This document shows, piece by piece, positions 15,100-23,020 of a stretch of 41,335 bases of DNA; within the stretch, counting starts at the first letter, position 1; every line of letters begins with the position of its first letter. The stretch is taken from positions 1-41,335 of the forward strand of contig JAZQGO010000032.1 in assembly GCA_045540055.1 (NCBI GenBank). Direction: 5' to 3'. The notes below the pieces were generated by a model, which did not search any database, was not told the DNA's origin, and worked only from the letters and a program-made list of their open reading frames with translations. The DNA comes from SIG565 sp045540055 (lineage in GTDB: Bacteria; Bacillota; Clostridia; Oscillospirales; Acutalibacteraceae). The translations under genes and the position numbers were made by a program.

Positions 15100-16283
15100 T
15101 GACAGAACTTTTAATACGCTTATTTGTTAAAAACGCAGGCGATATTAAAAACACGAAAACAAGAAATGCCTACGGCACCCTCGGCGGTGTGGTAGGCATT
15201 GTCTGTAACCTGATATTGTGCTGTGTGAAAATAACGGCAGGAATACTTGCAAACAGTATTTCCATAATCGCCGACGGCTTTAACAATCTTTCGGATATGG
15301 GCTCGTCGGTCATAACCATGATAGGCTTCCGCTTGGCCTCAAAGCCTGCCGACCGTGACCACCCTTATGGCCATGGCAGAATTGAGTATATGTCGGCATT
15401 TATAGTCGCATTGCTTATTGTTCTTGTTGGTGTTGAGCTTATGAAGGAGTCGGTCACAGCGTTAGTATCCTCTGAGGCTCAACCGATTTACAGCACCGCT
15501 ACCATAATGATTCTTGCCTTTTCGGTTGCCGTTAAATTCTGGCTTTTCCTGTTCAACCGCAAATTAAGCAGAAAAATAGACTCAGGCTCACTTAAGGCCA
15601 CCGCGCAGGACTGTATCAATGACTGCCTTGCAACGCTGGCTGTGCTCGTCTGCGTTGTCATTTCGAAAATCTTTGTTCTGCCCTTTAATCTTGATGCCGT
15701 TTTGGGTATCGCCGTAGCGGTGTTTATAATAATTTCGGGATTTTCTTCGGCCAAGGAAACGCTTGGTAGTATTCTCGGCTCACCGCCCGAGCCACAGCTT
15801 ATTGAGGATATTAAGGACTGTGTGCTGTCCTTTGAAGATTTTATCGGCATACACGACCTTATTGTTCACAACTACGGCCCGGGCAGACAGTTCGCCTCGG
15901 TTCATGTTGAGGTGCCGCACGACGTCGATATCGTTGCCTGTCACGAGCGTATAGACATATGTGAAAAGCTGGTGCTTGAAAAACTCGGCACCGAGCTTGT
16001 AATACATATGGACCCCGTCGAGACCGACAACGCCCAGATAAACGAGACAAAGGCCGCAATAAGCGAACAGTTAAAGCTTATTCATCCTTCACTAACACTT
16101 CACGACTTTCGTATGACACCCAAAGCCAAAAATCGCACCAACTTTATTTTTGACGTTGTAATACCAAACGAATGTGATTTAACCGAGGACTATATAAGAA
16201 AAAAAATAGACGTTGCCGCCAAAAAAATTGATGCAGGCTATTACTGCGTTATAACCTTCGATAAAGACTACACGGGTGCATAA
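15099..16283 (+). CDS. cation diffusion facilitator transporter
   Basis: 394 residues. The N-terminal six-span CDF domain carries the metal-binding motifs SIIADGFNNLSDMGSS and DRDHPYGHGRIEYMSAF. The C-terminal cytoplasmic domain (about 210-300) is the ferredoxin-like ZT dimer domain (VHVEVPHDVDIVACHERID, LVIHMDPVETDN), followed by a further ~80-residue tail seen in this Clostridial subfamily. It exports divalent cations such as Zn, Mn or Fe; the metal is not readable here. Its ATG overlaps the ddl stop codon (TAATG), so it is coupled to the cell-wall genes; many Mur and Ddl enzymes use Mg or Mn, but a functional link is only inferred. Confidence 0.93.
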   Translation: MTELLIRLFVKNAGDIKNTKTRNAYGTLGGVVGIVCNLILCCVKITAGILANSISIIADGFNNLSDMGSSVITMIGFRLASKPADRDHPYGHGRIEYMSAFIVALLIVLVGVELMKESVTALVSSEAQPIYSTATIMILAFSVAVKFWLFLFNRKLSRKIDSGSLKATAQDCINDCLATLAVLVCVVISKIFVLPFNLDAVLGIAVAVFIIISGFSSAKETLGSILGSPPEPQLIEDIKDCVLSFEDFIGIHDLIVHNYGPGRQFASVHVEVPHDVDIVACHERIDICEKLVLEKLGTELVIHMDPVETDNAQINETKAAISEQLKLIHPSLTLHDFRMTPKAKNRTNFIFDVVIPNECDLTEDYIRKKIDVAAKKIDAGYYCVITFDKDYTGA

Positions 16284-16304
16284 ACGCCCCGCATCATAGG
16301 TATG

Positions 16305-16340
16305 AAAAAATCCGACAGATTCAACCTGTCGGATTTTATT
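16305..16340. terminator. bidirectional terminator between CDF and GH43 genes
   Basis: AAAATCCGACAG pairs with CTGTCGGATTTT around a 7-nt loop, with A-run and T-run flanks. It serves both converging operons. Confidence 0.9.
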
Positions 16341-16341
16341 A

Positions 16342-17238
16342 TTATTTCAAAACACCATTTTTACTAGGCCCGTTAATTTTTAAAATTTCGTTGCCGTTAT
16401 TATCCGTAATAAATTCCGCCGAATCGATGCAAACCATACGCGGATGTACCTTAACTATACTGTTATGACAATGATAAACGCATATTAGCGAGCCTGTATC
16501 CTTATTTCTGGTAAATGAATGGTGACCCGTGCCAAAAAATTCTCCGCACTTTGAAAGAATAGGGTTGCCGCTACACTTCTCAAACGGGCCCATCGGACTA
16601 TCGGACACGGCACATCCCACCGAATAATCCTGATTTTGATAATCGTTGGCAGAATAGGTTAAATAATATTTGGCGTTGTTTTTTAATACGAACGGCCCTT
16701 CTGAGATACCGCACAAAACATTGTCCTTCAAATACCATCTATTCTTGGTCTCCCATTCTTCGCTTGAGCGTAGCAAAAATTTTTCGGTCTGAGGTTTAAT
16801 TTCGGTCATATCGTCCGACATTTCTGCGACATATATACCGTACTCATCACCGAATTTTACATAATACAAATACATTTTGCCGTCATCATCTAAAAAGAAA
16901 TGACCGTCAATGGCCTCAAACTCGGCCGCCCACTTCTTTTCGTGTTGCACAAACGGTCCCATAGGTGAGTCTGACACCGCTACTCCAATGTGGGTTTCGG
17001 CGGTATAAATCATATAAAACTTACCGCCGTAAAAAATGACCTCGGGCGCCCAAAAATCTTTTTCGCCCATAACATTATCCTTGTGCAGCACTACGCTTTC
17101 GTTTGACCAATGGGTAAGATTATCAGATTCAAGCGCCTTATATCCCTCACTGTAATTAGTGGAATACAAATAATATTTGCCCTCGTGCATAAGAACAAAC
17201 GGGTCAGCACCTTTTATAATTGGATTCGTATACTTCAT
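16342..17238 (-). CDS. GH43-family glycoside hydrolase, start uncertain
   Basis: 298 residues from the ATG at 17238, which has AAAGGAG 8 nt upstream. It is a five-bladed beta-propeller of GH43 type (arabinofuranosidase/xylosidase group). The likely catalytic base Asp is in NPIIKGADPFVL, the pKa-tuning Asp in FEAIDGHFFLDDDGKMYLYY, and the acid Glu in CGISEGPFVLKNNAKYYLTYS. The same frame stays open upstream to the rodA stop codon. It encodes KFLSVAVLASVMAACTDVPQQKDDKGEIG, a convincing lipoprotein signal peptide with lipobox Cys. That reading could begin only at ATA 17328, which overlaps the rodA stop codon as TAATA. So the protein may be a surface lipoprotein, a cytosolic enzyme, or both. The substrate is unknown. 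Confidence 0.85.
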   Translation of the reverse strand: MKYTNPIIKGADPFVLMHEGKYYLYSTNYSEGYKALESDNLTHWSNESVVLHKDNVMGEKDFWAPEVIFYGGKFYMIYTAETHIGVAVSDSPMGPFVQHEKKWAAEFEAIDGHFFLDDDGKMYLYYVKFGDEYGIYVAEMSDDMTEIKPQTEKFLLRSSEEWETKNRWYLKDNVLCGISEGPFVLKNNAKYYLTYSANDYQNQDYSVGCAVSDSPMGPFEKCSGNPILSKCGEFFGTGHHSFTRNKDTGSLICVYHCHNSIVKVHPRMVCIDSAEFITDNNGNEILKINGPSKNGVLK

Positions 17239-17327
17239 TCCTATCTCTCCTTTATCGTCTTTTTGTTGTGGAACATCGGTGCATGCCGCCATAACAGATG
17301 CCAATACGGCAACCGACAAAAATTTTA

Positions 17328-18458
17328 TTAGGCGTCTCTTAAATACAACATTCGGTCGTTGCGGTGGTTGTAAACACTCAGCACCAGTCCCACCGATAAA
17401 TACAAGCAGCAAAGCGACGCGCCGCCTGCCGAAAAGAACGGCAAGGTAATACCGATTACGGGTAAAATAGAGGTGCACATACCGATATTTATTATTATGT
17501 GTGTAAGCAACATTGCGAAAACGCCAATACAAATAAATCTACCCGTATCTTTACGGCACATTTTGGCGACCTGCAAGCATCGCAAGGCTATAGCACCCAA
17601 AACCAATATCACTACAAGACAGCCCGCAAAGCCCCATTCCTCACCTATCAGGGTAAAGATAAAATCGTTATGCCCTTCGGGCACGCCGGCTGACTGTGTA
17701 AGGCTACCCTTTAAATAGCCTTGTCCGAACCAACCGCCGTTTGCAAGCGCTACACGTCCTCGGTATTGCTGATAGCCTGCTCCCTTTATGTCGGCTTCAA
17801 TATTAAATATACTCCAGATTCGTGTGCGCTGGTCGTCATTCAAAACAAAGAAATATATAAACGGCGAAGCAACAAGCACACCACACACAGCAATCAGGAA
17901 GTACCTGAGCCGCACACCCGCAGCATACATCATACCGAGCGCCATAACGATAAACACAAGCGCCGTACCATCGTCACCCTGAAAGTGTATAAGCACTGCG
18001 GGTAAAAAACCGTGAGCGCAAACTAAAAGCAGGTGCTTAATTTCATTTATATGTTCCTTAACAGCCGTTAAATGCGCCGAAAAGGTGATTAAAAACATAA
18101 CCTTAAGCAGCTCTGACGGCTGAAAAGAAATACCGAGAATATAAAGCCACGCCTTATCGTCGGTGCCGGGTGGGGCGTAACCGATAAAAAAGGTTAATAT
18201 TACGGGAATTATACCGATTGCCGCCGCCAACGGCCAAAACTTTGTAATGGTAGAAAAATTAAACAACGATATTATTACGGCCGCCGTGAGTCCCAAAAGC
18301 ATTGCCGCAACCTGCGTGATGAAATCGCTCATTGTGCCTGTATGGCGTGTGGCAGAAAGCACCGAAATACAACCGTAGCTCGTCGCAAAAATGCAAAGAA
18401 TAAACATAATCTTATCGCATTCTCTGATATAGTCGGCAACTCGTCCGAAAAATTTCAT
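17328..18458 (-). CDS. RodA/FtsW-type SEDS peptidoglycan glycosyltransferase
   Basis: 376 residues with about ten membrane spans. SEDS signatures are all present: GISFQPSELLKVMFLITFSAHL, HFQGDDGTALVF (the catalytic-region Asp), GYLKGSLTQSAGVPEGHNDFIFTLIGEEWGF, and LPFFSAGGASL near the C-terminus. It polymerises lipid II into glycan strands with a partner class B PBP. The short length and the sequence fit RodA (elongation) better than FtsW, but I cannot exclude a third SEDS paralogue. Start at the ATG at 18458 with GGAGGGAG upstream. No mre or pbp gene is adjacent. Confidence 0.9.
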   Translation of the reverse strand: MKFFGRVADYIRECDKIMFILCIFATSYGCISVLSATRHTGTMSDFITQVAAMLLGLTAAVIISLFNFSTITKFWPLAAAIGIIPVILTFFIGYAPPGTDDKAWLYILGISFQPSELLKVMFLITFSAHLTAVKEHINEIKHLLLVCAHGFLPAVLIHFQGDDGTALVFIVMALGMMYAAGVRLRYFLIAVCGVLVASPFIYFFVLNDDQRTRIWSIFNIEADIKGAGYQQYRGRVALANGGWFGQGYLKGSLTQSAGVPEGHNDFIFTLIGEEWGFAGCLVVILVLGAIALRCLQVAKMCRKDTGRFICIGVFAMLLTHIIINIGMCTSILPVIGITLPFFSAGGASLCCLYLSVGLVLSVYNHRNDRMLYLRDA

Positions 18459-18482
18459 TGTGCTCCCTCCTTCTTCAAAAAT

Positions 18483-18511
18483 ATTATATTTTATATCGCA
18501 TATATTTGCAA
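18483..18511 (-). promoter_or_regulatory. promoter of the rodA-type gene
   Basis: On the minus strand, TTGCAA (18506-18511), 17 bp and TATAAT (18483-18488), about 25 bp before the ATG of the SEDS gene. Confidence 0.65.
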
Positions 18512-18519
18512 GTAAATGT

Positions 18520-18547
18520 TTGCTATTTCCAAAAAATATGATATAAT
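18520..18547 (+). promoter_or_regulatory. promoter of the fhs operon
   Basis: TTGCTA (18520-18525), 16 bp and TATAAT (18542-18547) with an upstream TG (extended -10, TGATATAAT). It leads into the fhs ribosome binding site GAGGGAA. The -35 regions of the two divergent promoters lie close together in this 123-bp spacer. Confidence 0.6.
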
Positions 18548-18581
18548 ATTGTTAAATATTATACTGAGGGAAGTTGATACT

Positions 18582-20246
18582 ATGTTGACAGATATCGAAA
18601 TTGCTCAAAGCGCTGCTATGAAGCCCATCAATGAAATTGCCGAAGGACTCGGCATAGATGCCGATAGTCTTGAAAACTATGGTAAATATAAGGCTAAAAT
18701 TTCGGAAGAATTTATTGAAAAAACCAAGAATAATAAGGACGGTAAGCTAATTCTCGTTACCGCCATTAACCCCACACCTGCGGGTGAAGGCAAAACCACC
18801 ACCTCGGTAGGTCTGGGACAGGCTATGAAGCATATCGGCAAAAAGGCAGTAATTGCCCTGCGCGAGCCCTCTTTAGGCCCCGTTTTCGGTATTAAGGGCG
18901 GCGCCGCAGGCGGCGGATATTCACAGGTTGTACCTATGGAGGATATCAACCTGCACTTCACAGGCGATATGCACGCTATTACCTCGGCTAACAACCTTCT
19001 TTGCGCTTTGATTGACAATCATTTACAGCAAGGTAACGCACTCGGAATCGACCAGCGCCGAATTGTAATTAAGCGTTGCCTTGATATGAACGACCGCGCA
19101 CTTCGTTTTGTCAATGTAGGTCTGGGCGGTAAAATCAATGGTGTACCACGTGAGGACGGCTTTATTATCACCGTTGCAAGTGAAGTTATGGCAATTCTTT
19201 GCCTTTGCAGAGATGCCGCCGACCTAAAAGAGCGACTTGGCAAAATTTTAGTCGGTTATACATATTCGGGCGAGCCCGTTTTTGCAAAGGACTTAAAGGC
19301 TGAGGGCGCTATGGCGGCACTTTTAAAGGATGCCATTAAGCCCAACCTCGTACAAACGCTTGAAAATACACCTGCAATTATGCACGGTGGTCCCTTTGCT
19401 AATATTGCCCACGGTTGTAACTCGGTGCGTGCTACAAAGCTCGCATTAAAGCTTGCCGACTACTGCATAACAGAGGCCGGCTTCGGCAGCGACTTAGGTG
19501 CAGAAAAGTTCCTCGATATTAAATGCCGCACCGCAGGTCTTAAGCCCTCGTGTATCGTAATCGTTGCCACCGTTCGTGCGCTTAAATACAACGGCGGCGC
19601 GGCTAAGGCAGAACTTACAAATGAAAATCTTGATGCGCTTAAAAAGGGTATAGTAAACCTTGGCGCACATATTGATAATATGCAGAAATACGGCGTGCCC
19701 GTTGTTGTTGCTATCAACCGCTTCCTGTCCGACAGTAAGGCAGAGCTTGATTACATTGCCGACTACTGCCGTCAGCGTGGCGCCGACTTTGCGTTGTCGG
19801 ACGTATTTGCAAACGGTGGTGAAGGTGGTATTGAGCTCGCAAAGGCGGTTGTTGAGGCTTGCGAAAAGGATGCCGACTTTAAACCTATTTATGACCTTGA
19901 ATTATCCATTCAAGATAAGATTACTGCCATCGCCACCAAAATTTACGGTGCGAGCGGCGTTAACTTTACAGCTTCGGCACTCAAAAACATAGCCGAAATT
20001 GACAAAATAGCAACCGATATCCCGGTTTGTATCGCTAAAACACAGTACTCTCTTTCTGACAACCCTGCCCTGCTTGGCCGTCCCGAAGGCTTTGAAATAA
20101 CTGTTCGTGAGGTTAAGCTCTCTAACGGCGCAGGCTTTGCCGTAGCGCTTACTGGCGACATTATGACTATGCCGGGACTTCCCAAAGCTCCTGCCGCCAA
20201 CAATATCGACCTTACAAGCGACGGCAAAATAGTAGGTTTGTTCTAA
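18582..20246 (+). CDS. fhs: formate-tetrahydrofolate ligase
   Basis: 554 residues, the family norm. It makes 10-formyl-THF from formate, THF and ATP, in the methyl branch of the Wood-Ljungdahl pathway or for purine and fMet supply. The P-loop TPAGEGKT is at residues 65-72. Other hallmarks are REPSLGPVFGIKGGAAGGGYSQV, MEDINLHFTGDMHAI and ENTPAIMHGGPFANIAHGCNS. The start is the ATG at 18582 after GAGGGAA; the open frame above it is just promoter region. First gene of a seven-gene operon. No other folate-pathway gene is adjacent. Confidence 0.98.
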   Translation: MLTDIEIAQSAAMKPINEIAEGLGIDADSLENYGKYKAKISEEFIEKTKNNKDGKLILVTAINPTPAGEGKTTTSVGLGQAMKHIGKKAVIALREPSLGPVFGIKGGAAGGGYSQVVPMEDINLHFTGDMHAITSANNLLCALIDNHLQQGNALGIDQRRIVIKRCLDMNDRALRFVNVGLGGKINGVPREDGFIITVASEVMAILCLCRDAADLKERLGKILVGYTYSGEPVFAKDLKAEGAMAALLKDAIKPNLVQTLENTPAIMHGGPFANIAHGCNSVRATKLALKLADYCITEAGFGSDLGAEKFLDIKCRTAGLKPSCIVIVATVRALKYNGGAAKAELTNENLDALKKGIVNLGAHIDNMQKYGVPVVVAINRFLSDSKAELDYIADYCRQRGADFALSDVFANGGEGGIELAKAVVEACEKDADFKPIYDLELSIQDKITAIATKIYGASGVNFTASALKNIAEIDKIATDIPVCIAKTQYSLSDNPALLGRPEGFEITVREVKLSNGAGFAVALTGDIMTMPGLPKAPAANNIDLTSDGKIVGLF

Positions 20247-20668
20247 TGAAAACCTTTACAACAAATTCACCAATCGAGACCGAGGCGGTCGCCGCCGAGC
20301 TTGCCCGTCACCTTAAAGGCAACGAGGTTATTGCCTTTAGGGGAGATTTGGGCGCAGGTAAAACCTGCTTTACACGGGGTCTCGCCCGTGAGCTTGGCTA
20401 TAAAGGCACAGTTTCTTCACCCACCTTTGCCATAATAAACGAATATTTAGGCGGCAAATTCGATATTTACCACTATGATATGTATCGTGTAACAGGCTGG
20501 GAGGATTTATATTCGACGGGTTACTTCGATTATAAGGATAAGGGCGGCATTATCGTAACAGAGTGGAGTGAGAATATCGAGGGTGCCCTCGATGATAATA
20601 CCATTTATGTTGAAATTGAAAAGCTTGACGAAACAAAACGGAAAATAACAATCCGAGGAGTAGAATAA
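20246..20668 (+). CDS. tsaE: tRNA t6A modification ATPase TsaE
   Basis: 140 residues. Walker A GDLGAGKT at 33-40 is followed by CFTRGLARELGYKGTVSSPTFAIINEY, the diagnostic TsaE/YjeE switch segment, and the conserved IYHYDMYRV and IIVTEWSE. It is needed with TsaB and TsaD for threonylcarbamoyl transfer to A37 of ANN-decoding tRNAs. The ATG overlaps the fhs stop codon (TAATG). Confidence 0.97.
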   Translation: MKTFTTNSPIETEAVAAELARHLKGNEVIAFRGDLGAGKTCFTRGLARELGYKGTVSSPTFAIINEYLGGKFDIYHYDMYRVTGWEDLYSTGYFDYKDKGGIIVTEWSENIEGALDDNTIYVEIEKLDETKRKITIRGVE

Positions 20669-20669
20669 A

Positions 20670-21371
20670 TTGAAAATTTTATCTGCCGAATGCTCGGCAA
20701 TCTCGGCGTCGAGTGCAATTATTTGTGACGGTAAAATTATTGCATCGTCATTTGTAAATCAGCGCTTGACCCACTCACAAACCCTGCTACCGATGATTAA
20801 GGCTATGCTTGAAAGCTCGGCGCTAGATATAAAGGATATTGACGGCTTTTGCATATCGGCAGGCCCGGGCTCGTTTACGGGTGTCAGAATCGGCATAAGC
20901 GCAATAAAAGGTCTGGCGACACCCGAAAAAAAGCCGTGTGTAGCAGTATCAACCCTGCTTGCTATAGCGCATAACTATATCGACACCGACTGCGTTGCGT
21001 GTTGTGTGATGGACGCCAGATGCAGTCAGGTATATAATGCACTGTTTCGCATCAATGCCGGCAAAATAACCCGCCTTTGTGATGACCGCGCACTGCTTTG
21101 CGAGGAATTAGCGCTGGAACTCAAAGAAAAATACCAAAACGAAAAAATAATTGTTATAGGCGACGGCACCGATGTGTTTGCACCATTTGTCAGTGATTTA
21201 GACATCACCCTTTCGCACCCATCACGTCGCTTTCAAACGGCCCAGGGTGTAGCCCAAGCGGCATATGCCGAATTTTTAAACGGTAACACCTTGTTGCCCG
21301 AACAACTTTTACCAACATATCTCAGACTGCCTCAGGCGGAACGAGAGTTAAAAGCTAAAAAAGGGGAATAA
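20670..21371 (+). CDS. tsaB: tRNA t6A modification protein TsaB
   Basis: 233 residues, starting at TTG 20670 after GAGGAG, one base past the tsaE stop codon. It has the ASKHA-type fold typical of TsaB: ILSAECSAISASSAII, the diagnostic CISAGPGSFTGVRIGISAIKGLA, and LLPTYLRLPQAER at the C-terminus. It is the scaffold that pairs with TsaD in the t6A synthase. TsaD itself is not in the window. Confidence 0.96.
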   Translation: MKILSAECSAISASSAIICDGKIIASSFVNQRLTHSQTLLPMIKAMLESSALDIKDIDGFCISAGPGSFTGVRIGISAIKGLATPEKKPCVAVSTLLAIAHNYIDTDCVACCVMDARCSQVYNALFRINAGKITRLCDDRALLCEELALELKEKYQNEKIIVIGDGTDVFAPFVSDLDITLSHPSRRFQTAQGVAQAAYAEFLNGNTLLPEQLLPTYLRLPQAERELKAKKGE

Positions 21372-21374
21372 AAA

Positions 21375-21815
21375 ATGAAAATTGCAATCGGTTGTGACCA
21401 CGGCGGTCTTGAGCATAAGAACGCCATCGTCGAGCATCTTAAGGAGCGTGGCTTTGAGGTTACCGACTTCGGTATCTACGAGCAGAAGTCGGTAGATTAT
21501 CCCGAAATCGCCTATAAGGTAGCCACCTGTATTGCCTCGGGTGAGGCCCAGCGCGGCATTTTGGTTTGCGGCACAGGTATAGGTATGTCGCTTGCCGCTA
21601 ATAAGGTAAAGGGTATTCGTGCCGCCGCCTGCAGTGAGCATTTTTCAGCTAAATATACCCGTCTGCATAACGATTCAAACATCTTGTGCTTGGGCGGCAG
21701 AGTTATCGGCGTGGGAACTGCACTTGAGCTTGTGGACATCTTTGTCGACACAGAGTTTGAGGGTGGCAGACACCAGCGCCGAGTTGATATGATTACCGAC
21801 ATAGAAAATAAATAA
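21375..21815 (+). CDS. rpiB: ribose 5-phosphate isomerase B
   Basis: 146 residues of the RpiB/LacA/LacB family. Asp8-His9 is in IGCDHGG, and the catalytic Cys65 is in VCGTGIGMS. AACSEHFSAKYTRLHNDSNILCLGGRVIG carries the phosphate-binding residues. It interconverts ribulose 5-phosphate and ribose 5-phosphate, feeding PRPP and thus the Upp enzyme encoded next. It starts 3 bp after tsaB, with AAGGGG as ribosome binding site. Confidence 0.96.
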   Translation: MKIAIGCDHGGLEHKNAIVEHLKERGFEVTDFGIYEQKSVDYPEIAYKVATCIASGEAQRGILVCGTGIGMSLAANKVKGIRAAACSEHFSAKYTRLHNDSNILCLGGRVIGVGTALELVDIFVDTEFEGGRHQRRVDMITDIENK

Positions 21816-21834
21816 AAATATGGAGGATATTTTT

Positions 21835-22467
21835 ATGAATAAAAATGTATTTATTATGAACCACCCGCTTATTCAGCACAAGCTCACAATTTTGCGTGAC
21901 GAGCGCACAGGCTCTAAGCAGTTCAGAGAGCTTGTAAGCGAAATATCCGCCCTTATGTGCTTTGAGGCAACACGCGACCTGCCCTTAAAAGAGGTTATAA
22001 CAAAGACCCCTCTCACCACAGCAACAACAAAGGTGCTTGCAGGTAAAAAGATGGCATTTGTGCCGATTTTGCGTGCAGGTCTCGGTATGGTTGACGGCGT
22101 TCTTAACCTTATCCCGTCGGCTAAGGTTGGTCATATCGGTATGTACCGTGACCCCGAAACACACACACCGGTTGACTATTACTGCAAATTACCTGCCGAC
22201 CTTAATGAGCGTGATGTTTTCGTGCTTGACCCGATGCTCGCAACGGGCGGTAGCGCTATCGATGCCGTAACACGCATTAAGGAGTTCTCACCTAAGAGAA
22301 TCAAGTTTATGTGCATAATCGCCGCACCCGAGGGCATTCAAGCCTTTACAAAGGCGCACCCGGATGTTGATGTTTACTGCGCAGGTCTTGATGAAAAATT
22401 AAACGACCATTGCTATATCCTGCCCGGTCTTGGTGACGCAGGGGACCGTATTTTTGGAACTAAATAA
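21835..22467 (+). CDS. upp: uracil phosphoribosyltransferase
   Basis: 210 residues. The start is the ATG at 21835; an in-frame ATG at 21820 is followed immediately by the GGAGGAT ribosome binding site, so it lies upstream of the real start. Family hallmarks: NHPLIQHKLTILRDERTGSKQFRELVSEI, PILRAGLGMVDG, the PRPP-binding loop VFVLDPMLATGGSA, and the C-terminal uracil-binding YILPGLGDAGDRIFGTK. It salvages uracil with PRPP to make UMP. Confidence 0.97.
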   Translation: MNKNVFIMNHPLIQHKLTILRDERTGSKQFRELVSEISALMCFEATRDLPLKEVITKTPLTTATTKVLAGKKMAFVPILRAGLGMVDGVLNLIPSAKVGHIGMYRDPETHTPVDYYCKLPADLNERDVFVLDPMLATGGSAIDAVTRIKEFSPKRIKFMCIIAAPEGIQAFTKAHPDVDVYCAGLDEKLNDHCYILPGLGDAGDRIFGTK

Positions 22468-22477
22468 GGAGTTATTT

Positions 22478-23008
22478 ATGAATATTTGGCACAACATTAA
22501 CCCAAAAAGAATTCATCCTAAAGATTTTATTGCCGTTGTTGAAATAGAAAAAGGCAGTAAATGCAAATATGAACTCGACAAGGAAACGGGCATACTTATT
22601 CTTGACCGAATTTTGCACACGTCTACCCACTACCCTGCCAGCTACGGCTTTATACCCAGAACCTATGCCGACGACCTCGACCCACTTGATGTATTGGTGC
22701 TGTGCTCTGAACAGTTGAAGCCAATGACGTCGGTTCGTTGTTACCCCGTGGGCGTAATTTCAATGATGGATAACGGGCGTTGTGATGAGAAAATAATCGC
22801 AATACCTTATAACGACCCCACCTACAACTGTTATAAGGATATTAATGAGCTACCGCGACATATTTTTGATGAAATGAAGCACTTTTTTACCGTCTATAAA
22901 GAACTTGAAGGCAAGGAAACCGCCGTTAACGAGGTTAGCGGTAGTGCAGCAGCCGAAAGGATAATTGCAAATGCTATTGACGGCTATATTGAAAACTACT
23001 GTAAATAA
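22478..23008 (+). CDS. ppa: inorganic pyrophosphatase, family I
   Basis: 176 residues from the ATG at 22478 with AAGGAG upstream. Family I (soluble, Mg-dependent) features: AVVEIEKGSKCKYELDKETG, ILHTSTHYPASYGFIPRTYADDLDPLDVLVL (the D-x-D-P-x-D-V metal site), and CDEKIIAIPYNDP. It hydrolyses the pyrophosphate released by Upp and other PRPP or nucleotidyl transfer reactions, which fits its position 10 bp after upp. Confidence 0.96.
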   Translation: MNIWHNINPKRIHPKDFIAVVEIEKGSKCKYELDKETGILILDRILHTSTHYPASYGFIPRTYADDLDPLDVLVLCSEQLKPMTSVRCYPVGVISMMDNGRCDEKIIAIPYNDPTYNCYKDINELPRHIFDEMKHFFTVYKELEGKETAVNEVSGSAAAERIIANAIDGYIENYCK

Positions 23009-23020
23009 GGCGGTAATAAA

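Noticed and set aside
21820..21834. An earlier upp start at ATG 21820
   Set aside because: The GGAGGAT ribosome binding site lies just after it and serves the ATG at 21835.
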